DNA from: Sarcophilus harrisii
Lineage: Eukaryota > Chordata > Mammalia > Dasyuromorphia > Dasyuridae
Length of the DNA: 64,000 bases
Assembly (NCBI RefSeq): GCF_902635505.1
Contig: NC_045426.1
Coordinates: 393,440,138 to 393,504,137, forward strand
Direction: 5' to 3'
Shown: one piece after another, positions 46,303 to 58,054 of the stretch
Numbering within the stretch: position 1 is the stretch's first letter
Layout of the letters: each line of letters begins with the position of its first letter
The notes under the pieces: generated by a model
Told to the model about the DNA's origin: nothing
Seen by the model: only the letters and a program-made list of their open reading frames with translations
Databases searched by the model: none
Program-made: the position numbers and the translations under genes

Positions 46303-46639
46303 AGAAAAAGGACTGCTGATGGAGACACTTCAGACTTTATTAGATATGGAGGGAATATGATTTTAAAATGAGGGTCTTCCTGATATGGAAATACTGATTG
46401 GTTCCTTTCTGAAAACAGGCTTATTCTGTGTCTACTACATCTGTATAAGGCAATTCATGGAAAACAGACATGTTAATCTCAGGAGTATCTTCACACTGAT
46501 ATGCTTCATTTATGTTACTGATTGTGCTATATAGGGGTAACCTTGGTTCTGGTGTGAAGAAGTGACACTGATGGAAGTATTGGAGGATATTTCTATCTTC
46601 CTGTCCCTTTCTCTTTCCAAAAAGCATTGATGATTTATA

Positions 46640-46735
46640 GGCACAAATTCAATTTAATTTAGCAAGCATTTATTAAAGCCTAGTGTATGGAAGACCTCTT
46701 GCTGGGTTTGGGATACAAAAAGACCAAAAAGAAAG
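46640..46735 (-). repeat. L2 3' end, antisense
   Basis: TTAGCAAGCATTTATTAAAG, CTTGCTGGGTTTGGGATACA. Confidence 0.6.
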
Positions 46736-48044
46736 AAGTCTATGCTTTTTAAGAGGATGCAATATGAATACAAGTAGATGAGAAGAATATGAGGTAAAGA
46801 ATAAAGGAGACAAAGGAAATGCTCAAAGTAGTATAAGAAAATCTGAGAAGAGAGAGAAGCCTCTGTGAGTGCAGACTAATATCTAGGAGATAGAAAACAT
46901 AATTCTTATAAGTATGGGCTTTGAAGCAATTTTAAGGAAACAAAGAGAAAACTCCAGTAGGGAAGAAGAGGAAACATTTTGTTTAACTATTCTTACTCAG
47001 GAATAGGTAGAATCACTAAATAATATCTTCAGTGCAAACTATAAATATAGAATGATGGAGGATAAAGAGCTAGGCCTTTGACAGTAGAGTACTTACCTCA
47101 CAGGGTTATTTGAATCTCAAATGAAATAACATATGTAAAATCATTTTAAAAGTTTAAAGGACTACATTAAACACTAGTAATTATAGTGTCACAGTGCCTT
47201 TGAAAGTTAAGCACTAAGACGGTCAGTATTGCTTCCTAACATGTGACTTTGCCAGTATAACCCAAAAAAATTTGGGGCCTTTTCCATCTTCACAGAAGAT
47301 CCAAAACAAATAATGAATTTACATAAGATCAAATTGACTAGCTATAGGTTTTGCATTTTGTGGGAGTTAGTGAAAACATAAGAGGAGATTAAAAGAAAGA
47401 TGTGGATATTCTAGGGAAAATTGCCCAAGTAGCCAGTGGATGGGACTTAAGTGAGAGGGTAAATAATACTGGTTTTTATAGCTAAAACACCAGGCTAGAA
47501 ATTAAAGGAAATTTACTTGATGATGTTATTATTAACTCACAATTTCACAAGCATATTCTGAAGATTGCCAAGATCCTTTAACAATCCAATGTTTTTATTA
47601 GAGCAAAAATTCACATTTTTGATATTAATACTTTCGTTTTGCTATACAGTAGAAAGACATGTAAATTTAATATGCACTAAGGACAATGAAAAATGCATGG
47701 TGGGTGTGAACATTGGTGTATAACCAATGAGGAACTTTTAAAGAACAGGAACAAGAAATATAATCAAAGAAATGTATGCTACGCAATAATTGAGGCACAT
47801 CACATGGAAAGGGAAAGGATGACAGATGGATAGCCAAGTGCTCTGTTGGTAACTGCATAATGTTAGAAGAAATCAAGGGAAAGGCCTCCATGGTGGATAG
47901 AATCTCACCTTTCCCAATTTCCACTATAGCAGACTGAATGGAAGATATGAACAAGTCATATAGGATAGTCAGGTATGAATGAGTTGTCATTTGATTTGTT
48001 GGAGGGAACTTCTGAATCAATGGGATCACATATACATTTGAATG
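46736..48044. other. No gene supported; one 140-codon antisense frame
   Basis: The frame 48089-47667 (minus) is the longest open frame in the window, hydrophobic-mixed with no domain I know. No splice or poly(A) context. Probably worn repeat DNA or chance. Confidence 0.35.
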
Positions 48045-48310
48045 GGCAGTTCTGTGAAGCAGTGGATAGAGTGCTGGGCTTGAAATCAAGAAGACTCATT
48101 TTTGCGAATTCAAATTAAGCCTCAGATACTAGTAAGTATCTGTGTAGTCTCAGTTGCTTAACCCTATCTGCTTTAGTATTACTCATCTAAAAAATGAGCT
48201 GAAGAAGGAAATGGAAAACCACTCCAGTGTCTTTGCTCAGAAAATTCCAAATGGCGGTCACAGAGTCAAGAAATCACAAAATAACAATAACATATATTTG
48301 AATATTCTGA
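48045..48310 (+). repeat. MAR1 SINE
   Basis: TGTGAAGCAGTGGATAGAGT, GCTGGGCTTGAAATCAAGAA, AATGAGCTGAAGAAGGAAAT, AACCACTCCAGTGTCTTTGC, GGTCACAGAGTCAAGAAATC: the MAR1 order from tRNA-like head to tail. Confidence 0.85.
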
Positions 48311-48364
48311 AGATGACTGGCAATAGCTATAAAAGGAATAAACTCCTACTTTATTCTTAAAAAA

Positions 48365-48809
48365 ATAAAAACAAATATTTTCTTATTTGATCCTTACAAC
48401 CCTAGGAAATAGTTGCCATTTTGTGATCTATGTGAGGCTTTATTACATCTTAAAATTTATTGGTTTGTTACACTATGTATAGGCTGAGGTAGAAGAAATA
48501 TCTAAGAGTCAAGAAGCCTTGTAATAGTTTCACATCCTTGCTCACTGTGTGACTACAAGTAGAAGAAATGATCTCTTTAATGAAACTCATTCTTTCATTC
48601 CCATCAAACTAGAAGACAGGACAGCACAGAACAACAATCTTAAGGGGTTTCAGAGGTCTTCTATTTAATCCTCTCTTCATTTTACAAATAAGGATCAGAG
48701 GTCTATTCATATGGGGGAAACAAGTATACATAAAAATAAATACCTCATAAATATTAATGAATAAATACAAATGTATATAAAGTTGTTAACCATGAAGTAA
48801 TTGCTACAA
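48365..48809. other. No gene; MIR trace at the start
   Basis: CTTATTTGATCCTTACAACC near 48380 is a MIR trace; the rest is unassigned. Confidence 0.4.
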
Positions 48810-48811
48810 AA

Positions 48812-49050
48812 GGGGCAACTAAGTGGCACAATGGTTAGAATGCCAGGTCTGGAGTCTGGAAGAGTAATCTTCCTGAGTTCAAATTTGACCTAAATCTAGT
48901 TATATGAAAGTGGGCAAATCACTTAATCCTATTTACCTCAGTTTTCTCATCTGTAAAATGAGTTGGTTGAAGTATCTTTGCCAAGAAAACCACAAAAGGG
49001 ATCATAAAGAATCAAACATGACTGAAAAATAACTAAACAACAACAAAGAA
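48812..49050 (+). repeat. MAR1 SINE
   Basis: GGGGCAACTAAGTGGCACAA, TCTTCCTGAGTTCAAATTTG, CAGTTTTCTCATCTGTAAAA, TATCTTTGCCAAGAAAACCA, AACTAAACAACAACAAAG. Confidence 0.9.
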
Positions 49051-49089
49051 ACTAAAAAGTAATAAGAACATTCATACTTGGGGAGAAGA

Positions 49090-49555
49090 TCAGGAAAAAA
49101 AAAAAAAACTTCTTACCAAAGATGGAACTTGGACTAGATCTTAAAGTAAGACAAGGACTCTCCAAGGCAGTAAGAAGTATATTCTAAAAAATTTGAAATA
49201 CTTGTGCAAAGGCATGGAGATAGAATACAGACAGAAGCATCATGTGTGAGAAACACAGAGAGAAGACCAGTGATGGAGGGTGAATCATATCTAATAAGAC
49301 TTGAAAAGCTAAAAAGAGTTTGTTTGTTTATCCCAAAGGCAATAGGAAGCCACTAGATTTGATTAATAATGCAATCATTTAGTCAGATCTGTGCCTAAGG
49401 AAGAATACTTTGGGAATAGTGTGTGGGATGAACAGGAATGAGTAGAGACTTGAGGCAGGGAAACTAATTAGGAAGTGCTTGCATGGACTATGTAGAAGTT
49501 GATAATGCTCTGAGTTAAGATGGCAGTTATGCGAGTAAAATAAAAGGGTCAGGTA
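49090..49555 (-). repeat. L2 3' region, antisense
   Basis: AACTTGGACTAGATCTTAAA, TGTGCAAAGGCATGGAGATA, AGGCAATAGGAAGCCACTAG, TCAGATCTGTGCCTAAGGAA, AGACTTGAGGCAGGGAAACT. Confidence 0.75.
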
Positions 49556-49724
49556 TGAAGAAAGTGGTGAAGGGAGAAATAGCAAGGGTTGGTGATTTAT
49601 TGGATATTTGGGATAAGGGGCAATGCCCAGGTTATGAAGTGAAAACTGGTATAAAAAAAAAGGTCTTTTTGATAGAAAAGGGAAGTCTAGAAGAGGAAAT
49701 TAGGAGACATTTTGAAAAAAATCA

Positions 49725-49908
49725 GTGTTTAATATGGCATAATGGATAACATGCTGGACTAAGAGTCAATAATTTGGATTCAAATCCCATTTCTGACATT
49801 AACTGTATGATTTGGGGAAGTCACTTAAACTCTTAGCCTTACTTCATTCACCTATAAAGTGGGGATAATATACCTGATCTTTCAGGGTTGTTATTAAGTT
49901 AAGGTAAA
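49725..49908 (+). repeat. MIR SINE
   Basis: GGCATAATGGATAACATGCT, GATTCAAATCCCATTTCTGA, GGGGAAGTCACTTAAACTCT. Confidence 0.8.
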
Positions 49909-50129
49909 ATTTGCTATTTTTTATTAATTTTAGAATGTCAAATAAATGCCAGCTATCATTAATTATTAATCTCTTGATTATCAAACCAGTTTTTCCCCTA
50001 AGTATGTCACAGCAGGAAGTAAGGGGAAGGAGAATTAAGGTTCCTGGAGGCAGAGACAGATATAGTACAGCATCATTTATTATCATCTCAAAGATTTTTT
50101 GAACTCTATCAAACTGAATCCATAAGTAG

Positions 50130-50300
50130 TGTGGTACTGTACAAAGAGCTACTTGGAGTAAATAGTATTTGGAGGTCTTGTTCCTAGATTTGAATCCTCA
50201 CTCTGTCACTACCTATGTGGTGTAATATATTTAATCTCTCTGGCCCTCCATTTCCTGATTGTTAAATGAAGGAGGAAAGACAATTGGCTCTCTGAGATCC
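50130..50300 (+). repeat. MIR SINE
   Basis: GATTTGAATCCTCACTCTGT, CACTACCTATGTGGTGTAAT, ATCTCTCTGGCCCTCCATTT. Confidence 0.75.
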
Positions 50301-50359
50301 CTTCTAGTTCTCAACCTGTGATTGGTTGATCATAATGATGTGGATTTACTCTCTTCCTT

Positions 50360-51056
50360 TGTCAGGAAGAAGCCCATCTGGCTATTATCAGATGTAACCA
50401 ATTCCCAGACTAACCTGTTTGTATAATGGTTGGGAGGATGGAAATCTTTATCAACCTCTTTTGTTTATTGTCCAATCTCTGTGCATCTTTAAACAACATT
50501 TGAGATATTGATGAGCAATCTTTCGACAGGTCTGGGACCTGGTGAATTCCATCTGGCTGTTTGATCCCTCCCTCTGAGGGAAGTCTTTATTTCCCTGGTT
50601 TCCTTGAGAAACCCTAAGGCTGATATAACATATAAAATATCTGCTCATGATGAAGATCTTTGCTAAATTCTTTAAGGACTAAGTCTACTGTGAAGTAGTC
50701 TTTTTCTCTCCCTCATAGTGCCTTCCCTCTAATGGCCTCTTTCTCTTTATGATAGCTAATTTCTGATTAGTCTACTAAATTCCTCTATGGATCTAACTTG
50801 ACAATCAATAGCATGCTTTAGCCTCATGGCATATTCCTTTAATGAATTCTTCTAAACTTCGTTCCTTGATAATGATAACCTTACTTATTGCTCTGTCAAC
50901 TCTATTTCATATTTGCCACTTCTGCTTTCCATTTTACCTCTTATTTTGTTTGTAACCTCTTTCCTTAAATAAACCTAACTTTTGCCAAAGAGAATGGCCA
51001 TTGTGGATTTATCACATGTTTTTTTCAATCTAGGAATTGCTACCCCAACCTCATCA
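50360..51056 (+). mobile_element. Solo-type LTR
   Basis: The 3' side has TTCCTTAAATAAACCTAACT, GCCAAAGAGAATGGCCATTG and ends TACCCCAACCTCATCA, shared with 30070-30729 and 11280-11500. The 5' limit (TGTCAGGAAG) is a guess and no exact target duplication was found. Roughly 0.7 kb, old fossil, no viral genes. Confidence 0.6.
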
Positions 51057-52360
51057 TTAATATAAAATAAGATATCAACAAAGGATGAGCAAAAGACAAT
51101 TACCATTTTTTAGTAGTTAGCATTTCTATAAATTCCATTTCAAGAAAAAAAATAACTAGGAAATCAAAGATCCATAACTTTTCATAAAGTCCCCTATGTT
51201 CAGGCTAATAGAATAGATTGTGATTCTATTAAGAAAAGGACCTCATGGGCTTTTGTATCTCCCTACAACCCCAGAAAAAGATTACATGAATGTTGCTGAT
51301 CAAATTTAGAATATTTTAAAAAAGGGAATTAAATGTAACGTTGATCTATCCTTCTAAGCTTCAATAGGTTAGGTGACTTAATACTAATCATGGAACATCC
51401 AAACTGGATGTCTCCTTGAAAGCAGATCTGATGATCTCAGGGTTTGACTCATCCAAACTAGAACAATGTATTTACACAACCCCCCTGGGAATACCGAATC
51501 CTCCCCTCCATCTCACAAAAAGAAACAAAAGAAAAACCCTATATGGCCCAGTCATAATCTGTTGAATTGCTGCCAGGGTTTACTGCAAAGTATTTGCAGC
51601 TAAAATTGTTCCTATGGCCAAAGATACAGGATTGTGCTGCAGAGCATTCCATCTGTGAACGACAGTGTGCTGCCCCCTGCCGTCCCTACCATTTAAAAGC
51701 AGTTAAATTAGTGGGTGGCTTGGAAAATGGCATAACAGAAAGCAAAGCAAACATTTGGCAGAGTAAGATAATAAACTCTATAGAAAGGTTCTTGTGATTG
51801 GATTTGGAGGGAAATTGCCTATTTAGAGTTCTCTGGTTTTAAGAGTGTGAATTACAGCATTAAAGCTCAACATTCATGTCTTTTGGGTTTGGACTGTAAG
51901 TCTTCAGAAGCTCATCTCTTTTCACAGTTTTAAGAAGCCATGCTATTTGTTTCCTAAAGGCTCAGGACTTGTTTATAAAATATAAATTCATGCTGATTTG
52001 GAAGTTAAGGTCTTTTGGGTCTTGGAAGATAACAGGATTGTATTCATAGGACTCTTTCCAATTTAAAGTACTGCTATTGAAACAGCATAAATCCCACAAT
52101 ATCCAATGAACATTTGTTCACTTTATTTCCCCATAATTCTTCTGGAAAGGAATTTCATGAAGTTAAATGATTGCTTTCCACTGTCACAAGATCTAATATA
52201 TGAGTGGTCCCTTTTCTTCAAGATCATAATATTTCCATCTCAGCAAGTAGATCCTCCTTGTTAGTGAGAATTAGATCCAGATTATAAATCATTTGTTTCT
52301 TTATCTTTGGAAGGCTGAGATTTTTATTAAGGCAAAAAATTATGAGCATAACAGGTAACA
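51057..52360. other. Unique stretch, possible conserved noncoding DNA
   Basis: No repeat recognised. The 51540-51900 part is less AT-biased and holds a Cys-rich chance frame (51567-51797) without gene support. Confidence 0.35.
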
Positions 52361-52364
52361 CTTT

Positions 52365-52422
52365 GACAGATATCAGGAAATCAGGAAAGTGTTGACAGAT
52401 ATCAGGAAATCAGGAAAGTGTA
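52365..52422. repeat. 29-bp tandem duplication
   Basis: Two copies of GACAGATATCAGGAAATCAG GAAAGTGT(T/A), differing only at the last base; recent by appearance. Confidence 0.9.
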
Positions 52423-52714
52423 TCAGCACCATGCCAGAAAATTAAATCACTTTCATTTGAATGTACATTTACCTATATTATTTATATATTTATAAAGAAC
52501 TCACTCAAGGCAAGCACTCACATAGAGATCATAAGTACTACAAGGACACTATCAAAATCGCTCAAATAATTTTGGGATCAATTGTGAAATTTAGAAGACA
52601 CTGGCACAGGACTGCCCAACATGGAATGCCTACATTAAGCAGTAGCTCAGAAGAAATGTGAAATGCATAAATTTAGAGATATCTACATACAGACTGTCAT
52701 CATCTGTAGTATAG

Positions 52715-52832
52715 TTTTCAAGCTTGTATTGGTCTGATCAGCCAGTCAGATACACTGTGTACATTGATCCAAACACAGTGATGCCATTCTGGTCTTCTTC
52801 ACTTATGAAGGAAAACCAACCAACCTGAATTA
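52715..52832 (-). repeat. MIR-like marsupial repeat, antisense
   Basis: ATTGGTCTGATCAGCCAGTC, ACACAGTGATGCCATTCTGG, TCTTCTTCACTTATGAAGG; reverse of the 44370 copy. Confidence 0.6.
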
Positions 52833-52929
52833 TGATGTGGTGAAATGTGTTCATCTATTAATTGTGAAATATATTGCAAAAAAAATAATGCTTAAAAATA
52901 TAGGGAAACCTAAATTATATATATAATGT

Positions 52930-53100
52930 AATCAAAAATTTATGAGCTTTGTCATCTTAAGCAAGTTACCTGTTTACCTCAGATTCTTGATCTGTAAAGA
53001 GGAAAATAATGATACTCACCTCCCAGAGTTGTTGTGAGGATCAAAATGATACAGAGATTGGCATGTGGTAAGCACTATATAAATGTTTGCTAGTTATTAT
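52930..53100 (+). repeat. MIR SINE
   Basis: TTAAGCAAGTTACCTGTTTA, CAGATTCTTGATCTGTAAAG, CCCAGAGTTGTTGTGAGGAT, AAGCACTATATAAATGTTTG. Confidence 0.85.
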
Positions 53101-54225
53101 TTGATTGAGCATAATTGCATACTGCATTTTAGATGTGATTAATATAAAATACCAAAGATAATAAGATTGTTTTCTATGTAAGATAATTGGGAAATACATT
53201 TGACTGAACTGATACCATCTCACTGGTAATAAGCTTGGTTTCATGTTTTATATACATAGTGTATGTTATTGTTGTATTTCTAAATTCTCTTATATAACAA
53301 AATTAAGGAAATGCTGTTAGAAAATTTTTTTAAAATCTGGATGCTATTAAGATTATGAATTGAGCTTTTACAAAAATGCAATAAAATAGGTATTTGAAAA
53401 TTTAAATATTTAATGGGGAACATTTTGTTTTTAAAACTGTTGTTTACCATAATGGTGAGTTTTCATTTGAAAAGTTTTGGATATAACTTACAAAAATTAT
53501 GAAAATGTATAGGGGGTGGTTTAAAGACAATCAAGTCCTACATTATGGTTAGTGAAATTTTGTTACTTGAGGTAAAAATTCTTGAGAATTTAATGTTATT
53601 GTTTTGAGTTTTTATTACAGGGATGGTTGTTTGAATTGTCATGAAGGCAGTTATAGAAAATTGTAAGTTACAGTTACAGTATGAGAATTGCTCCAAGTGG
53701 ATATCTTCCTCTGGAAGATTTTTCCTCTGGAAAATTAAGAGGACAAACCTTGGCATTAAAACTTTGTAGGTAGGATTTTCTCAATGCAGTTTCCCCATGT
53801 GCTATATCCTTTCTAAATAGGAATTATAGGTTAATCCTGAGTCTGGTTTTTGACACTCTGTGACTATATGATTGACTGTCAGATATGACTTGTGCCTAGA
53901 ATCAAAAAGAGATCAGGGAGTTTTCCCCCCTTTTAAGGTATGTCTCAGATCAATCTGTCTTCCCCTTGTAGGAATGGGTCTTGACATTGTAACAATATCC
54001 CTTTTTCCTCTGGCACAGCAAATTTCTATAACCAGGGCAGGTGAGCAAAAGTTTCTTAAGTACAATACTAAAAAAAATTAAGGCTGTTATTAGACCATAT
54101 CTAAGTTTACTACAATAGAATGAAAGCATTAAAAAACCTATTATTTTAATCTGTTTTTGTAATCAAATTATAATATAGGGATACAGCCTCCTAATGGGGA
54201 ATTAGACAAAGATGTAATGTAAAAA
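53101..54225. other. No feature seen
   Basis: AT-rich, nothing recognised. Confidence 0.4.
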
Positions 54226-54238
54226 TTTTCAAATTAGA

Positions 54239-55239
54239 TAAATGGTCAAAAGATATGAACAATTTTCAGATGAAGAAATTGAAACTATTTCTAAGTCATA
54301 TGAAAAGGTGCTCCAAATAATTATTGATCAGAGAAATGCAAATTAAGACAACTCTGATATAGCACTATGTACCTGTCAGATTGGCTAAGATGACAAGAAA
54401 AGATAATGAATGTTGGAGGGGATGTGGGAAAACTGGGACACTGATACATTGTGGGTGGAACTGTGAATGAATCCAACCATTCTGGAGAACAATTTGAAAC
54501 TATGCTCAAAAAGTTATCAAACTGTGCATATACCCTTTGACCCAGCAGTGCTACTACTGGGCTTATATCCCAAAGAAATTTTAAAGAAGGGAAAGGGACC
54601 TGTATGTGCAAAAATGTTTGTGGCAGGCTTCTTTGTAGAGCTTAAGAACTGGAAACTGAGTGGATGTCCATTAGTTGGAGAATGGCTGAATAAGTTGTGG
54701 TATATGAATATTATGGAATATTATTGTTCTGAAAGAAATGACCAGCAGGATGATTTCAGAAAGGCCTGGAGAGACTTACATGAACTGATGCTAAGTGAAA
54801 TGAGCAGAACCAGGAGATCATCATACATATCAACAAGACTATGCGATGATCGATTCTGATGGACATGGCTCTCTTCAACCAGATGATTCAAACCAATTCC
54901 AATTTTTCAGTGATGAAGAAAGCCATATATATATGCAGAGAGAGGCCTGTGGGAACATAACATTTTCATGCCTTCTGTTGATGTTTGCTTGCATTTTGTT
55001 TTCCTTCTCAGGTTTTTCTCTTTCTAGATCTGATTTTTCTTGTGCAGTTCCAAGATAACTGTATAAATATGTATGTATATGTTGGATTTAACATATATTT
55101 TAATATATTTAACATTTATTAGACTATCTGCCAGCTAGGGGAGGGGGTAGAAAAAAGTTGGAACAGAAAGTTTTGCAAGGATCAGTGTTGAAAAATTACC
55201 CATACATATGTTTTGTAAATAAAAAGCTTTAATTAAAAG
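54239..55239 (+). mobile_element. L1, 5'-truncated, 1.0 kb, 13-bp target duplication
   Basis: TTTTCAAATTAGA lies at 54226-54238 and 55240-55252. It begins TAAATGGTCAAAAGATATGA and passes through ORF2 C-terminal DNA; a 130-codon open segment (54467-54859) ends in the L1 C-terminal order. The 3' end is GTTTTGTAAATAAAAAGCTT. Like the other copies it is dead on arrival by truncation. Confidence 0.92.
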
Positions 55240-55467
55240 TTTTCAAATTAGAACAGTCATTTTGGAGAAACTAACAAAATTATCCTGCTTTTTCTAAGAA
55301 CTACACATTTAGATATATGATTTGCTTTTAATGTATCTACAATGGAAAATTCAAATTTTGAGTATGTTTTAGGAGTAAGGTCTCAAAATTGGATTCAGGA
55401 TTTTACATATAAAATTGAAATGATACAGTAAAATATTTTCCAATTTTCAAATGTCCCATAATTCCTC

Positions 55468-55486
55468 TTTTTTTTTTTTTTTTTTT
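55468..55486. repeat. T19 tract
   Basis: Run of T before AAGCTTCTTATATC. Confidence 0.9.
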
Positions 55487-57286
55487 AAGCTTCTTATATC
55501 AGGTATAGGACTTGATTAAAACAAAAAGAGCAAATGGTACATAAAAACTGAAATTCTCTTAAAATTTCAAGTTTGAGAAAACAAATTTAAGAGTTTGAAT
55601 TAACTTGTTCTGACAGATATTAGCAGAATTATCTAGGAATCTCTACAAGTTTATTTGAAACCAAAGAAGCAGAGGCCTTCTGAGAGCTGCCTTGAGAATG
55701 AGGCTTATTCCAGTGTCTGAGAAGTTATTTCCAAGAACCAGAAGACTAAATGGGATAACTGGTATTCAAGACAAAATATGCTGATTAAATGGATTGGGTG
55801 TGGATTACCAGGAAACAATTAGATTTGATGTTATTTAATACTAATGATTACTTTATTGCTTTGACATTTTTTTTCATGGTGTTTAATTGCTGGTTTTTCT
55901 CCATTACCTTGGTGAAAAGTAAATTTTCCTTCTTAAACTCAAGTCCATTGTGAGTCCTCTAAGCAGTTTGATCTGTAACCTGACTTATGTAATTCTGATT
56001 AACCTTATACATTTGGCTTATAGATAAGTAACCCATGGAGGGAGTGCACTGGCCCCTCTCCCATGAATCAAGCATAAAGTGAGGGAATTGTAGTAATTGA
56101 GTAATCTAATCTAATTTGTCTTGTGAGAAAAGAGAAGCCACTCAAATCCAAAGATTGATACAAGGAATTTTTTTACAATTATACATCTCAAACAACCCAT
56201 TTATTTTTTCTGAAAAGTGGCCCGTTATTGTCCTTTGATTGAATACAGACTCCTAATCCCAGCTCAACTTGGAAAGTCCCTAATATTTTCTACAATTATT
56301 AATCAAACTATTTTATAGAGTATCCTTTTAATTGTGTCGATATGTACAAATCTACCTCCCCTGTTTTTGAAGTTGAGTGTTAAAAGCTGATTATGCAATT
56401 AGCACACATTGCTGAATAAAATGACAAGCTTGGAAGTTCTGTTTCCTCAGTCATTTAATCCTTTACTCATTACATATATTGAACAATTTAGCAATTCAAT
56501 TCTATTTTTAAAGTAAATTTCCTGAGCACTTTTTTGAAAACTATCTCCTACTTCTTTAAATCCCTTAAAGACCCCAAGTAAGGCTGACTTCTTACTGAAT
56601 TTACTTAGAATAGATATGTAGAGGGGTTTAGAACTAGAAACATTCTTAAGAAATCATTTAGTCCATCCTCCTCAGGCTGCAGATAGATGCTTGACATTCT
56701 ATCCACAAAAGTTCATTGAAAAACAAGCCAAAGAGATATTAGGGCCACCATAAATTTGGAGCATAATATCTAAGATTCAATGTGACTTGTAGTAGCAATT
56801 CTTATGTTCTACAGAGTATGAAATAAAGTAGTTTACTTTGAAAGATACATTATTTCATCCATATTGGAACCCCTCCCACCACCTTTACTAATTCAAATCC
56901 AACTTCCTTCAAATTTTATGATTGTTAATGGTTGAAAAAGGCATTTCCTGATAAGACAACCGAATCCTCTTTAAGGTGAGTAATCTACCATTAATTTAAC
57001 CATACTGCTTCTCAGATTGGGAATAATAGCCCAAAATATGCCCTTTAACAATAACATCCAAGTTTACTTAAACTGAACAGAGCATACATGAAGAGACAAA
57101 GCCCAAGAAACATACTTGAAACATTGTTTCAAGGCAGTAAACAAAATTTCCAAAGTCCATATATTTCAACCAATTTTTAACAATGTCCAAAATGTAACTC
57201 AATCTTTTTCTCAATCTTTTCCCTCCTTCAAACTTAATTTCTATTGCATCACCTTCCAGTAATTCAACTTTCCAATCTTGTTCTAG
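55487..57286. other. Unique stretch without genes
   Basis: No repeat or coding evidence. The 55830-56450 part is rich in homeodomain-like TAAT sites and could be conserved noncoding DNA. Confidence 0.35.
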
Positions 57287-57524
57287 CAGACTAGTGTGCA
57301 AAATGTAGTCTGAGGACCCCTAGGAATATGACACTTTTGCATGAGATCAAGGTCAAAAAGATCAAAACTTTCATAGCAATACTAAAAATACTTTTATTTC
57401 TAACATGTTAAATATTGAGACACATTATAATCCACATAAACAAAAGCTCTTGTCACGGAGGAAGTGGGAGAGGTCCTCATAAATTTTTAAGTGTTAAGAG
57501 GTCCTGAGACCAAGAGAAAAACTG
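57287..57524. mobile_element. hAT (Charlie-like) DNA transposon relict
   Basis: Both ends have the typical inverted text: left TAGTCTGAGGACCCCTAGGA, right GAGGTCCTGAGACCAAGAGA and AAACTG; inside are CACATAAACAAAAGCTCTTG and GGTCCTCATAAATTTTTAAG. Non-autonomous, about 240 bp. Target duplication unclear. Confidence 0.65.
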
Positions 57525-57859
57525 CTTAACTACACAAATAATTGTAGAACATTGTCTTACATTAAGACAAAATATACATTCCTGTTACTTCTATCCATTA
57601 CTGGAACATTACTGTTCGCTGTATAAATGTGTATGGAAATTTTCTCTTGACAACCCTTAAAATTTTTTAAAAGGCACCTAATATACCGTCTTAGTCTTCA
57701 CTACAGATTATACAAATTTCTTCACTGGTCCGAAAACTTTACTGAGCATCTGCATGTGAGACTTTAAAGCTTTAGTTCCCCTAGAGATGATGTAACCAAC
57801 AAATATTATTTTCCACTATGCTAGGAAAAGGAGGAAGGATTCACACACATTATTGCCAT

Positions 57860-58012
57860 TAACTTTTTTTGTTTGTTTGTTTAGGCAACTGGGGTTAAGT
57901 GATTTGCCCAGGGTCACACAGCTAGGAAGTAAGTATTAAGTGTCCGAGACCAAATTTGAACTCAGGTCCTTCTGATCTCACTGCACCACCTTCTTGCCTC
58001 TTTGCCATTAAC
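57860..58012 (-). repeat. tRNA-derived marsupial SINE, antisense
   Basis: GGCAACTGGGGTTAAGTGAT, TTGCCCAGGGTCACACAGCT, AAGTGTCCGAGACCAAATTT, GAACTCAGGTCCTTCTGATC, TGCACCACCTTCTTGCC. Confidence 0.85.
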
Positions 58013-58054
58013 TCTTAATTGCTCCAAGTATCTGTTAGTCTTATCTTATCAAGT

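Noticed and set aside
48045-49050. tRNA-like text as tRNA genes
   Set aside because: It is the head of MAR1 SINEs; no intact cloverleaf.
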